Positions 12,607 through 24,686 of a stretch of 64,000 nucleotides of DNA are shown here, piece after piece. The stretch is from Eonycteris spelaea (lineage: Eukaryota > Chordata > Mammalia > Chiroptera > Pteropodidae). The stretch lies in assembly GCA_003508835.1 (NCBI GenBank), contig PUFA01000077.1, positions 4,168,001 through 4,232,000 on the forward strand, read 5' to 3'. Positions within the stretch are counted from its first letter, which is position 1. Every line of letters begins with the position of its first letter. Under the pieces are notes generated by a model that worked only from the letters and a program-made list of their open reading frames with translations, ran no database searches and was not told the origin of the DNA. Made by a program: the position numbers and the translations under genes.

Positions 12607-12762
12607 AACGGGTTCATTACCTCATTCATCTGAACAGCCGCTGGGCCACAAAGAGGGTGCCCGGGATTCAGTTGCGTTATTGGATGCTAAAGAATTGCTG
12701 AAATATTTTACCTCAGATGGCTTACCAGTTGGAGATCTTCAGCCTTTACAGATCCAAAAAGG
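12607..12762 (+). CDS. MTBP: MTBP internal exon
   Basis: This 156-nt exon begins after TTTTCCCAG and ends before GTAAGT. It has a one-base start, 51 codons and a two-base end. The peptide begins [10 protein letters not shown] and includes [20 protein letters not shown], a highly conserved MTBP segment. A second acceptor-like ACAG at 12555-12558 would add 48 nt, but it would bring an in-frame TAA after three codons, so the start at 12607 is chosen. The phase fits both neighbours. Confidence 0.95.
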
Positions 12763-12794
12763 GTAAGTCCTAAACTTATGATTTCTAATTAACT

Positions 12795-12950
12795 TTTTGA
12801 ATTAAATTTATTGAGGTGACATTGATTAATAAAATTATATAGGTTTCAAATGTACAATTCAGTAATACGTCTTATGTACATCTCATTGTTTGGTCACTCC
12901 CCAAAATTAAATTTCCTTCGGTTACCGTATGGATGACCCCCTTATCTACC
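12795..12950 (-). mobile_element. L1 3' tail, bat-type
   Basis: The sequence includes 'tattgaggtgacattg', 'ataggtttcaaatgtac' and 'cattgtttggtcactcc'. This is the reverse complement of the 3' end of an L1 subfamily that I associate with bat genomes. The same tail occurs in the opposite orientation at 48240-48535. It is 5'-truncated and non-coding. Confidence 0.65.
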
Positions 12951-12954
12951 CTGC

Positions 12955-13205
12955 CTTTTCCCTGTGGTTGCAACATCTGTTACCCCATTGGTTGCCAGGG
13001 TTGATTCGGCTGATCTGGCTGTCTAGACGGGTGTCCCCTTCCTCCCTCACTGCTCCGTGTGCTTCCCTCCTGAAGCTGTGTTCTCAGTCAAAGAAGATGA
13101 CCTTCCCCATTGAAGAGAGGCCCAATCTTCGGTCAAGGTCATATGATTAGCTGTGCTCCCCTTCTAGAACCTCCAAACAAGCTCCAGTTAATTTTTTGAA
13201 CGTTC
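12955..13205 (+). pseudogene. 7SK RNA pseudogene (RN7SK-derived)
   Basis: About 240 bp align in order with 7SK small nuclear RNA, the P-TEFb/HEXIM scaffold. Near-identical blocks are 'cagggttgattcggctgatc', 'gggtgtccccttcctccctc' and 'gctccccttctagaacctcc'. The first roughly 10-15 nt and the 3' portion (beyond about nt 230 of the RNA, including the terminal hairpin and U-run) are absent or decayed, and there are scattered substitutions. It lacks the upstream promoter elements of a true 7SK gene and lies inside an MTBP intron, so it is a retroposed copy. The open frame at 12929-13150 is accidental. Confidence 0.9.
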
Positions 13206-15875
13206 ACTTAAAAAACACATCGCATCTTGTTTCCCCATTTAATTGATGCCTGTGCCACTAGGCTAAATTTACAAGTTTGATCCCAGTGTTTATCAGTTGG
13301 CCTTCATTTCACATTTTACTGTAGCCGAATGTCCTACTGTTTTGTGGTATTGAATATAAGGGACACAAGAATAATAAAAGCAACCTCAGCACATTCCCTA
13401 TAAAATTCAGTAGCTTCTACTTCGTGTATAAAGGACAGTACTTTTTTAAGAAAAATTATAATTTGACTTGCAAATATGTATTTTTTAATTCTCTTTTCTG
13501 TTACTTCTAGTTTTGATTTTGTTGCTTTGTACTTGTCATGACATTGTCAGTCATGCCTAATAGTAGCAAAAAGCAGTCTTTCAACTGAAGAAAATAGGAA
13601 AATGTAATAAAAGTGCTTTTGAAACTGTAACATTACCAAGTAAGAACTCAGTGTCTCCATGAATAATTTATAACTAATTTGAATTCCAAGACAACTTCCA
13701 CTAAGTTACTAGTTAATAAAAACTGGCTATCGCTGAAGTTGACTTAATTATAGGTAAAATTGTGACATCATATGCTTGTGAGATTTGAATAATTTGTTCA
13801 CTACTCTAATTTCTTATTGATTGTTAATCAGTTATTTTGAAAACCTTCCAAAGGACCTTAAAAATTATAGATCCGTTCCATCGCTTGTGTAAGGGTTGTT
13901 CTTGCAAATACTGATTTTAAAGGTAACTTTTGGAAAGGATCTGTTTGAAGATAGTTACATCTCAAAGTAATGATAGACATGTGCAGGAAGTGCAGGAAGA
14001 CAAGGAGTGACCTTGAAAACCATCGGTTCTTAATTACCCTGGGTCTTAATGACTTAATGATCTTAATGACATAAAAGTTTTATAATTTTAGAGTAATTTT
14101 CTTTTTCTGATACCCTTTTTTTGTGGGAATCGAGAAAGCGAAGAAGTATATACACATTTTCATCTATTTAGTTTTGGATTATTGTCCTTTTAAATCATGA
14201 AGCGTGAACTGGCAGAGACAGCTGGGTTTGCCAATACTGAAGTACGTAGGTTTTCCTCTTTTTGACTAGATGCCTTTCTAGGTGCGGTGTTGTAGGGGAG
14301 CTATATTTCATTCTTTCTTCAGTGTACAGGCGATTTATTTAGGACGATTTGATATAATTCTTTGATGTTAGTAGAGAACTGCGTCAGTATCAAATATACC
14401 TTCTGTTAGTGTTAAAGTTGAAGGATGAGCTTCCACGGCAATGAATCAAGAACCTGTGGGCTAAAACGGCTGCCTATGCAAAGAGCCATTCAGATTGCTG
14501 CACTAAATTAAAGTGCAGGCATGACTCCTATGTATATACCAGACATATTAAACAATTGACAAAGTGCATATGTATTAAAATGTTTCTTTTAGAAAGAATA
14601 AGATATGAGTAAAATTAAACAAACAAAAAGATAAAGTTGCTGAGAGGGATTGAAATAAGAAATGGAATATAGCAGGGTAAAGGAAAGAAGTGCAATGCTA
14701 GGTACCTAAAGAGTTCTGTGTTACAAAATTATTCACTTTTATCATCAGTCAACAAAACGCAGGGGTCATTGCAATTTATTAGTGTTACTTTTTGTGGAAC
14801 ACTTTAAGTGGATGCATTAAAATATAAATTCTGTTTTCTTTGAATTTATTAATGAACATATATCTTACATTTTCGTTCAGTAATTTCACATGCTTCTCAT
14901 AATACCCAAGATAATTTTCAGTGGCAAATGGGCAGTCTCCTTACTAATGACATAGTGGGAAAATGTGATAACAAATTTATTCTTGGTACTCTACTATGTA
15001 CTTGCCTTTCTACATACTGTTTCTAAGTCTTCTGAATTCAAACCCCTGGTATTTTATTCTGCCTATGACCATGTAAAGACCATTGATCTGTAATTCTCCC
15101 ATTCCTATCTAACCTTTTCTGAGCTTCAGGAACATGATCTAGTGCATTAGAATAGTGCCCCCCAACTCAGGCAGAGAAGTTGGGCACCTATTAGAAAATC
15201 AGGAGGGCTGAGCCTAATTGCAAGGACCTTTCCAGGGTATGGAATGGGGTTGAGCATGAACATTTTATGTAAGCTCACACATGATTAGTTTTAACATACC
15301 CGCTGATTGAAAACCTACTCAGAGAAAGAACCAAAGTCAGCAGTTGGTCTCAGATACGCTGGAATATTTAAAAGGTTGTTGACTCTTAAAGTAAGTGTCA
15401 AGATGACTGTATTCCCAGATAAGGAAAGATCCGAGTTGAAATACATTATAGTAGGAAGTAAATACTTCTTTTGTTACCAAAGATTTGAGTTGACTTAATT
15501 ATTCCCCTGTAAAAAAAGAGTATAACTAAATGTATAAACATTAGTTCATTACACTAAGAAAAGAAAAATCCTTTCCAGAATAATGCTGCCTCTTGAATTT
15601 CCACTATAGATCATTTTTCCATTTTTCCAAATAGTTTTGCGAAATAAGCAATGTCACAACTTTGGAAACTTGAGGCACAGAGTTGTAAGTGACAAAATCC
15701 ACAGGCCTAACTTCGCTTCCTTTTCGTTCGAAGATCTGATATAACTAAATTTTTATCCCATGTAAGATTTGGTTGGACTGAGGGGAGTCACATTTCTTTG
15801 TTGAGACACTTTCTGGAACCTTCTCTCTGTCAGTAAATAAACTTTAAATGCAAACGAAGAACTTTTTTGTTTCAG

Positions 15876-15971
15876 GGAAAAGACTTTTGTTCTGACCCCA
15901 GAACTTAGTCCTCGGAAACTTCGGGTTTTACCTTTTGAAAAAGCTTCAGTATGTCATTACCATGGAATTGA
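15876..15971 (+). CDS. MTBP: MTBP internal exon
   Basis: This 96-nt exon lies between TTTCAG and GTAAGT, with a one-base start, 31 codons and a two-base end. The peptide runs from [20 protein letters not shown] through residues ending VCHYHGI, as in vertebrate MTBP. The terminal GA joins A of the next exon to give Glu. No defects are seen. Confidence 0.95.
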
Positions 15972-17660
15972 GTAAGTTTCTGACTTAATTTTTCTGCATG
16001 TTGTTGGTGTAGCTTATCTTACGTGAGTGTGAAGAGTGACTATAATAAGAGGTATTGAGGTATACACGAGCCAAAGAGAAAGTATGTCAAAAAACAAAAC
16101 ACTACGTGCACAAATAATTTGTCTTCTATTGAAAAAGAGTTATTTGATGATTGATCAGTTTCATAGCATTTGAATATCCTATTATTAGTTACTCGATATT
16201 TTAATCAAAATTATTTTAGTCTCTATATTATAAATGTATTTACACTACTGGTCACATTCATTTTCCTGGTCACTAATTACACTGCAATTACTCCAGAAGT
16301 ATTAGATAAAATGTGTTCCCATCTCTAACATGTTATTTATGCGTGCATTTAAATAGAATTTTAATTAACTGATTTGAATAAAATTTCAAAGGATTCTCTT
16401 GCTTAAAAGCAGTTTCTGAGGGCATGTGCACCTCTACCTTTTTCACAGGACAAGAAATGGAATGATGATGATAATATATTTTATGATAAATTCTCAAGAC
16501 CTTAGTAATTCCTTTTGCAAAATACATTCTTAAAGCAAAACATTATTTTATATTAATTTTCCATAAATGAAAATAGAAAAGAACTTGTTTTTACCTTAAT
16601 CTTTAAGAAGCCAGTTTAAGTTTATAAGGGAACAACTGAAACATACGTTTTTGATTGACTTGTGAACTTATCTGTATCTCACACAAACCTTAAAAATACT
16701 TGCTGACAATCATTCACTAGGGAGCCAAAGATACAAAAGACTGTAAAATAACTATTTCTGCCATTAAGAAGCATATACTCTAGTAGAGGAGAAAGGAAGA
16801 AACACATGATTTTCGTAGAGTATAAGTGATGTTAGAATATAACTGCCTGGTGGATGAGACAAATAAGGATCAGGAACTGTTTGAGAGAACTTCAAAGAGG
16901 AGGTCTGAACTAAGTCTGAAGGAGTTTACCTGGCAAAAAGGGATTATCTAGGGGAGGATCGAGGCACAGAGTCTAGAAAGAGGAAATAGCATTTTGTTTT
17001 GTAATAGAGTAATGATAAGTATTTTATATTATGAGACGAAATCATCATGAAGATCACTGTCGACATGGCAGGAAGACCGATCTTTACTTTGAGGCAGTAA
17101 AAACCCTTTATTTTTAAAGCACAAACTCACACGCTTGGGTTTGTTTCATTGAATGAAATCCCACTGTCCTTTAATGAACTCAGCTGTTTTAAGCAAGCGA
17201 TGTTGGAAGACTAAAATGTCATCAAGACCGTGAAAATAGGAAGGAGAATGCAAACTTAAGAGCTGTGTAGAGAATTTGAGAAACCAATTAGATGTTGGGG
17301 ATGAGAAAGGAAATAAGAATTGCTTTAGTGTTTTTAGCTCAGGCACATTAGGTGGCTGGGAGGGGAATTTGAGAAATATAGAAGATCACCACCCAACAAT
17401 CATTCTAGGAATGTTTAGGTTCCTGGCTATATTTAAATAATATTTATTTCATTTAAGGAATATTGATGTAAAGTTTAACTCTGAAAGCAAAATCTTCAGT
17501 TACTTTATTTTCAAGCATCAAAATGAAACTCTTATTATAATCAAATGCAAAAAAAAAGATACCTGCTTTCATTAGATTTTTTTTTTTTTAACAATCATTC
17601 TGTATGCTCCAGTCAATGAATTAAAATAAGGAAAACTAAAGAGTTTAAAAGAGCTATCCG

Positions 17661-17770
17661 ATCTACGGCCATGCTACCCGAATAAGCCTGATCCCCTCTG
17701 ATCTTGGAAACTAAGCAGGGTTGTACTCGGATGGGAGACCACCTAGGAAGACCAGGTGGTGTAGATGTGA
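17661..17770 (+). pseudogene. 5S rRNA-derived pseudogene or SINE
   Basis: The start 'atctacggccatgctaccc' and the blocks 'ggaaactaagcaggg' and 'cggatgggagaccacctagg' align in order with 5S rRNA. About 12 nt are missing between 'gcagggt' and 'gtactcgg', which removes part of the internal promoter's A box/intermediate element, while the C-box region is kept. It is followed by a short A/T-rich tail. It could be a single pseudogene or a member of the 5S-derived SINE families known in fruit bats. One copy cannot decide. Confidence 0.85.
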
Positions 17771-18229
17771 AAAAATTTTTTAAAAAAGAATAAGAGATTG
17801 TAAACTGACAAGGTCCTTGCAATCTATGAGATCAACCAAGGGTTGCCTTGCCTAAAAAACAAACAAACAAATAAATTAAAGAGCTGTACGTATTGAAAAA
17901 GAGAGCAAAAGAAGGTTTTCGTTATTGTTGGTTCGTAGAGAAGAAACCTGAAAGACTATCAGAAACAGTGGGAGAATTCGTGAAATGGCCAATAATACAC
18001 TACATATAAAAGCGTAGTTTTTCTCTAACCAGGCATTTCCAATTTTAAACACAATCGAAAAGAACTCATGCCTGATAACAAATAAAACCATAAATATTAG
18101 AAGTAATCTTGGAAAGAAAGGTAGAATGGAGGAAATTGCATGTGTTTATAATATATTGATTCATTAAGCTTAATGAACACGCTGAGTGATATACACTGAG
18201 TTATTACTCAAAACTATTGTTTGTGGTAT

Positions 18230-18745
18230 TATTTAAAATAAAAAAAAAACATGAGAAACAATGTGTAATGTTAGGGGCTTGGTTGAATAAATGATAGTAT
18301 ATCCATAAAATAAAATTCTGTACCCCCACTGGAATGGCTAAAATTGAAAAGACTGATGAATATTGGCAAGTATATGGAATAGTCAGAAATCTTATACATT
18401 GTTGGTGGGAGTAGAAAATGATATATTTACTTCAGAAAAGGATCTGGCAGGTTCTTATAAAACTAAACATACTCAGACCCTATTTCTCAGCAATTCCATT
18501 ACTAGGTATTTGCCTAAGAGAAATGAAAACATAACTTGCAAAAAGACTTGTATGAGAACGTACCGAGCGTTTTATTCATGATAGCCCCGTCTGGGAACAG
18601 CCTAGGTGTGCAACAGAGAAGCGATAAATAAACCAATATATACACACAGAGCAATACTGATCGGGAATAACAGGGAACATACAGCATTAAGCCAAAACGT
18701 TAAACTTCTATCCGTCTGAGTGTGGCAAAAACGGTTGAATTGGAG
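18230..18745 (+). mobile_element. L1 3' fragment, plus strand
   Basis: The usual L1 landmarks near the ORF2 end appear in order: 'acattgttggtgggagtaga', 'agcaattccattactaggta', 'tgaaaacataacttgcaaaa' and 'tttattcatgatagcc'. The frame has several stops. The first 90 bp are a separate, similar fragment. It is inactive. Confidence 0.75.
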
Positions 18746-21514
18746 GACTTTGAAATGAGCAACAACAACAACAAATGAACAACAGCTAGGAATTAATCAT
18801 TCCTGAAAGAAATCCCATATGAAATGCTAATTTAAGTATAACTGGTTCTAAAGATAAGAATTTTAAATTTGTTAACAACAGGCAACTCAGAGACAACCCC
18901 TGAATCATAAAAAGATAAGTAATGCCATTTGTTTGAGCTTTTTGTTTCTGATAATTGAGGAAAGAATTCCTTATTTGAGAGGATTATTGCTTTTCCTATA
19001 ACATCAAAAAGTTAGGTATGTTTCCCAAATAAACTCAAATTTAGCTAAACCTTTTATTTAAACTATTCTTATTTTTAGCTCTATACCCTTTTGCACCATG
19101 ATTACAGATTTAACTTTTTATTTGATCTAAATTTACCTTAGTCAAATTTAAGTGGGACCTTCTTCTTTCTAGCATAGAAAAATTTGATTAATAGGATATG
19201 TTTTTGTTTTTCTCCCTTCTTTTTGATTTTATTAAAGACCTAGAAATAAGCAACAAAAGTGTATAATAAAAACCAACGATTCCTTTCTTTATTATTTCCT
19301 TCCTCTGGTCCCAGTTTTCAGAAACAAGTGTTTTATTTGTTTGATTTAAGCTTCCCTGGTGATTGCCTCTCTTATTCTAAAGGGTACCTTTTGTCAATAG
19401 TTATTAATATCTCCATATAAAATTTTATTGACTCTTTACTATGCAATATGAGGATTTGGTTTCCCTTCTTCTCAATTTGAATTTTCTGCTATTTATTTTT
19501 ATGTATTCGAATAATATATCTAACTCCTATTTCTTATTTCATCAACTATAAATAGTACCTCTCCCATTTTGTTTGATAAGAATTTTAGGACCTTCTAATC
19601 TGTTAGTGGAACCTAATAAGCATTTAAGATACTTTGTATATAGGTTGAGCCTGAAAGTTGAAACAGTAAACAGTGATTATATTATTATGATCAACAATAA
19701 TGATCAAATTTCCTGAGAAAAAGTACTAGTGTTAACATTTTTTCTTTGTTACACGGTCAAAATATCAACCCAAGAAACATGTTTTTTTTTTTTCCTTCTT
19801 TTTAGCCCTACAAACTCACTGAAGCACTGATTTGAATGGACTAAGCTATAATTCCTTTTAACTAATGACTGAAGCATCTATCACATAACCACGTTTTTGA
19901 TTATTTTTCTTAAAATGCTGTATAGTTTTGGTTATTCTGAGCCTCAGCTCCCTACTTTTTTTCTGTTGATTTTAGTTTACTATAGGCAAATTCTAATGGT
20001 ACATACAAATTTATAGAATTAATAAAAAGTATAGTCTTCATGATCATTTATTAAAATCTTAAATTCGGAGTTACTTGAGCAGTGTTTATTGGTCTAAATC
20101 AACATAGATTACTTATTCATTTCTACACATAAAATGTTAGGAGATTCTGCTTCATTATAAAAGAACAGCTTTCTTCTCATGTGCTGCCTACCTACCCCCA
20201 TAAGCATATAGACAAATCTAGCTATGAGTCCTTTAAAAAAAAATAAATTTATGCTCATTAAGCCTGGGCCTAAGATTAAACTAAGGAAATTGTAGAAGGT
20301 GAGCACAGCGAATCCAGAAACATGCTTTTTTTTTCAAGAAGATTCAGGTGCATTGTATGGGGGCCTATTTATGTTAAACATAGATTATGTAGTAGAAACA
20401 AAATTCAAGTGAAATTTTAATGTAAACATGAAACCACAAAGAAGTTCTCCCTTCCTCTGTTGCTGTAAGCCTTCAGAATCCTTAAGCTCTTTCTCTATAA
20501 GGAATATTTGGAAAAAGTATATCATATTAACTCAACTTCAAATCACTGTTTCTTAAGGCAAAGCGAAGATATCCACTGATGGATTGTTAGTTTGTTTTTC
20601 ACTTATCTGTTCTATCCTTGGGTGTAAGATACTATTGATTGTAAGATGCACTGTCTTCTTTAACAACTAATTGAGATCTTCTCTCAAACTGTGACAGTCA
20701 GTTGCTCACACCAGCCTCTTGTTACTTTGAATTTCCTTTCATCTATTCCAAGAGATTTGGCAGTTTCTGGTGCTTTCCTTGGCATACTTGGTGTGTGGTA
20801 GTCAGTATCTTGTCTGCTTTGTATTTACAAGGCAAAAATGGCTTCATTTTCTAGGTATTTTTCTTTGGACGCGTAAAGCATTTAGTTATTGTTGTTTTGT
20901 AAGAAAATCTGGAATTGATGTCGTTCATCCAGCAATGCATATTTACTTACTAATATCAAATATACACTCTGCTACCCTGTGTCTGTTCCTTTCTTAGTAA
21001 GTAACTTGTTTCAATAACAAATCATAGTATAATCTTTTTGAAGACATTTTAATGGCAATTAAAGTCAACATGCAATGCATGTAATTCCTTTGAAAGGATG
21101 ACATGAACAGCTGAGATCAAGAGATGTTAAAACTGAAAGAAAAAATTCTGCATCTTAGTATCAGAATTTTAGAGTAGAGAAAGATACTCATTTAGAGTCA
21201 AGATATGCATCTTCCCTCTCAAAAATTTCCCATAGGCTAATCAGGCATTACATTGCTCATGCCTAGAACTTTCTTAACATTCATGGTCCTTAATTTTCCT
21301 AGATTCTTTCAGTCGTGCATTATGGAAGTAGGACTCTCATTCGTAAGCCTAAGGGTTACAGTTGATATTTAATGAAATATGTGTTGTTAAACAACAAATG
21401 AGAGAAAGGACATCAGGGAATTGAGAGACCGAGGTTCTAGTCTCTGCTCTGTTACCAGTTAACATTTTGATGTAGGACCTTAGTTTCCTCCACTGTTAAA
21501 CTCTTGGGACAGAT

Positions 21515-21690
21515 CAAAGGTTTTGCAGTCCTGCCCACACTTTTGAATGACCTAGGCAGCTTTTAAAAAAATGCCCATGGCTGGATTATACCCGAGACCG
21601 ATTAACTTAGAAACTCTGGGTATGTACACCAGGTGTCAATATTTCTTAAGAGTTCTTCGGGTGATTCTAACATGAGGCCATGGGTTGACC
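21515..21690 (+). repeat. MER5-like hAT-Charlie fossil
   Basis: The visible blocks are 'tgacctaggcagcttttaaa', 'cagaccgatta'-like 'gagaccgattaacttagaaa', 'ctctgggtatg' and 'ttcgggtgattctaacatga'. This is the order of the non-autonomous MER5 elements. Confidence 0.65.
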
Positions 21691-21704
21691 TCTGAGTAAG
21701 ATGA

Positions 21705-21840
21705 CCCTGACAATTTACATAAGAGATAGTGCACTAAAATGGCTGAAGTCAGACTCTGAACTCACCAACCTGGGTTTAAGTCCTGGCCGTGCTGTGCAGT
21801 ATCAGCAAACTATAGGATTTGCTGTGGTAGAAAAGAAACC
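21705..21840 (+). repeat. MIR SINE fragment
   Basis: A MIR-like 5' half is visible, with 'agtcagactctgaactcacc' and 'ctgggtttaagtcctggc'. Confidence 0.55.
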
Positions 21841-21925
21841 TAATGGTGATGGTGACGATGGTGATGATGATGACGACGGTGACGATGACAGCGACGACGG
21901 TGGTCATGATAATGACAGCGGCAGC
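21841..21925. repeat. GAT/GAC-rich trinucleotide repeat
   Basis: Degenerate GAT, GAC, GGT and GCG units form a compositionally odd tract. Read in one frame it gives an Asp-rich peptide, which is not a gene. Confidence 0.85.
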
Positions 21926-21927
21926 AT

Positions 21928-22150
21928 ACATTTATTGACTGCTTTGCTTGCATGTTCTAGGCACTGATTCCAAGTGCTAACTTGTACCCATTCAAGAATT
22001 CTCACAGTCGCACTCTGAGATAACTGCTGTAAATCTCATTTTGCAGACAAGGCAACAGAAGCATAAAGTTATTCGGCCAAGTTCACACAGCTAATCAGTG
22101 ACGGAGCCAGGTTTAAACCCAGGAAGCCTGGCTCCCTAGTCTGTACCCTT
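21928..22150 (-). repeat. MIR SINE, minus strand
   Basis: The antisense MIR signature appears in order: 'catttattgactgctttgc', 'aggcactgattccaagtgct', 'cattttgcagacaaggcaac' and 'cacacagctaatcagtgacg'. Confidence 0.8.
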
Positions 22151-23077
22151 AGAAATCAAACGTGAGAGTGTCACAAGGAAGAGAGGAAGTCCTGAAACCC
22201 TCCATCAGGCAATTAGATGATAGTGTGATGATACAGTCCTTGGGAGTGGACCAAAAGCTTAGGAACACAAAATCTGATTTTAAGGAGCATGTTAGAATTT
22301 TACAGGCAGAGAGTTCTGATTCGTGCAGCCCGCCGTCACGTCACGCTGTGGAACCGTTTGTTTCCTCGCAGCTGTAGCATGGGAGAAAGTAAAAAGCTTT
22401 CCAAAGTCACACATCTCATAGGTGATTTTCCTGATCTGCTTATTTGCTGTACTTCACAACGTGGGCTTCCTTTACATCTCTGATCATTCATGGAGCCGAC
22501 ATCTCACTGGCTCCTTGAATCAGATTTAGCTAGAAACCAGGTGCCACAGAGACAGCCAAAGTGTTTGAAGGAAAATCTGTCAGTCGGTCAATAAGGTGGG
22601 AAGAGAATTTCAAAGAAAAAATTCAGATATTCGGAGCTGTGTTTGGTAAGCCGGTTTAGAATGCCTTTATACCCTTTTAATCTTTGTGTTGAAAATAAAT
22701 TTGCCCTTTCTAACAGAAGTCAGCATTTCGCGTTGCTGCGTATCAGCCATGCTGAGAAATCAGAGGTTGGTAGAGATTTAGGAAGTATTAAAACAGCAAC
22801 TGTATTATTTTGAAAATAAGCCAGAGGATTAACTTAATCTATTGCCCAGAGTCAAAGAGGACTTGTACTTCAGATTTTTAAATCTTTTGCCATGTCATCT
22901 AGCCACTAGGAAAAACTGAACTTGCGAGGGAAGTCAGCCATTCACTCAGCCTTCTAACAATTATTCGGAAGTTAGGTAAGAACTTCTTAGGTAAATGTTT
23001 TGCTGTCTTCTAATGGGCAGGAAAAAGCCCAATGCTGTCACGAGGGCTTTGATTTTCATGATCTTTCTCTCATTTAG

Positions 23078-23344
23078 ATATTGCTTGGATGACCGAAAAT
23101 CTTTAGAAAGAGATGGGGGGTTTTCTGAACTTCAGTCTCGTCTGATCCGTTATGAAACTCAGACCACCTGCACCAGAGAGAGTGTCCCAGTGCCCACGGT
23201 GCTGAGCCCTCTGCCGTCGCCGGCAGCGTTGTCAGAGCCTGGAAGCGTCCCTGACGGAGAAGCTCTCCAGGGTGAACTCCGGACCGAAGTGTCCCGGTTG
23301 AAAAGGAGGTCAAACGATCAGAACTGCCTTTACCCCAATAAAAG
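23078..23344 (+). CDS. MTBP: MTBP internal exon (C-terminal region)
   Basis: This 267-nt exon follows CATTTAG. It has a one-base start, 88 codons and a two-base end. The peptide contains [20 protein letters not shown], the Pro/Ser-rich [17 protein letters not shown] and then [12 protein letters not shown], as in vertebrate MTBP. This C-terminal region of MTBP is reported in the literature to bind DNA, and the basic Lys/Arg cluster at its end fits that. The donor is weak (AG/GTCATA), yet the phase joins the next exon. Confidence 0.95.
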
Positions 23345-24686
23345 GTCATATATTAAATGCATAAAGATATTAAGTATCTTTTTTATTACTAAATTTATAG
23401 AGGTGACATGGGTTAATAAAAATTAAATATCTTGACAGAAAGTATTTTAGTACCTAGGGTAATTGTTTTTTTTTTTATAGTAGCCTTTTATATTTTTAAG
23501 TCGCTTTCTGCATAGATTTTGGATTAATTCCTCCATACCAGGAATTTTGTTTTTATTGTGAGCAGCTGATGATTTGCTTGTATGATAAAAAGAGATGACT
23601 TGGGAAAAACACACTGTTTCTTGAAAACCTTTCATTCCACATAAAATACAGCTTTAAAGCCTACGTAAAAATGCATTATGCACAACTTTCCTAGATGCTT
23701 TTTTTTCCTAGCTAAGTAAAGTGTTCAGATACTTGAAATCAGAAGTTTAAACTTCTAATTTCTATTGAATTTATGTATCCTTAGAATCTTTGTCAAATTT
23801 AGGTTTTTGGCATCTAGCACCAGTTTTAGATTGTTATAGTGTTTAAACCTTTCAAAATGTATGAAATACATTTAAGTGAAACTTTCAAATCTTTTTCTGA
23901 ACAGTTAAAAATATTAGAATGCTATTTTCCTGATATGGAATAACTAAAATTATTTTCATGAGGTCTTTACAAATTCATGGTATTTTTTTTTAACCACCTG
24001 AAAAGTTGAAAAGCAAATCTATCAACATTTAGGATACTGTATTTTGTAACAATATTTTTTATTTCTGACTTGTGACTAATAAAAAAGATATGTGTACCAG
24101 AAAAGAAAGTACACATAGCCCTTTGTTTAGCAGAATCGAAGAATATGAGACCCTGTCTTATAAAAGGAAATTTAAACATGCGGAAAGATTATAGCAAAAG
24201 TTAGTTTTATAGTTTTATTTGTATTTGTTTTAACGCTTATTTATTTTTGCACAGGTAGTTGCATACATACAATAAGTATAGATGATGTTTTCTTTGTCAA
24301 AATTATTGTAATAGAAAGTATAAATACTTGACAGGTGAATATTGAATCTATAAATAACATCACCTGGCATGCCATAGCAGATTTATGCAAGACACTATAA
24401 ATTGATTGGGAGGACAACAGTATGACTGTTACTTTTTCCTATTACTTGAAATTCTAGTTTATTATTCATTGCCTTCTATATTTAGTCACTCATTTGAGGA
24501 ATTAGGGGAGCAACTATATAAGATGATGTCTGTCGATTGCTTATTTAAAGCAATAGTAGCAAGAGATTTTGTTTGGTCTTCTTGGGTTTCTTTTTCAGTG
24601 GATATAGTTGTAAACATTTAGGACAGAAAATAGACCCCATTGTTCATTCACCTAATCTCTGTTTTTGACATTTTTCCCCACAATAG
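23345..24686 (+). other. MTBP intron
   Basis: This AT-rich intron has a weak GTCATA donor. About 25-80 bp from the exon (23370-23425) lies a short L1-tail remnant with 'tagaggtgacatgggttaat'. Nothing else is recognised. Confidence 0.7.
23370..23425 (-). mobile_element. Short L1 3' tail remnant
   Basis: Roughly 50 bp match the L1 tail seen at 12795 ('gaggtgacat..gttaataaaa'). This is probably a severely 5'-truncated insertion just inside the intron. Confidence 0.55.

Larger units (their letters stand above)
12763..15875 (+). other. MTBP intron with L1 tail and 7SK pseudogene
   Basis: The intron runs from GTAAGT to TTTCAG. The L1 3' tail at 12795-12950 is followed directly by a 7SK RNA pseudogene to about 13205. 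From 13205 to 15875 I see only AT-rich unique sequence with no exon or clear repeat. Confidence 0.75.
15972..23077 (+). other. Large MTBP intron
   Basis: The intron holds a 5S-derived element (17661-17770), an L1 fragment (about 18230-18745), a MER5-like hAT fossil (21515-21690), and two opposed MIRs around a GAT/GAC-rich microsatellite (21705-22150). The stretch 16700-17000 resembles an old interspersed repeat that I cannot name. The stretches 18750-21510 and 22160-23077 show only unique-looking, mostly AT-rich intron. Confidence 0.7.

Noticed and set aside
12929..13150. 73-codon plus-strand open frame
   Set aside because: It is the accidental translation of a 7SK RNA pseudogene.
21701..21967. 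Asp-rich acidic open frame
   Set aside because: It is a translation of MIR plus a GAT/GAC microsatellite, with no gene context.
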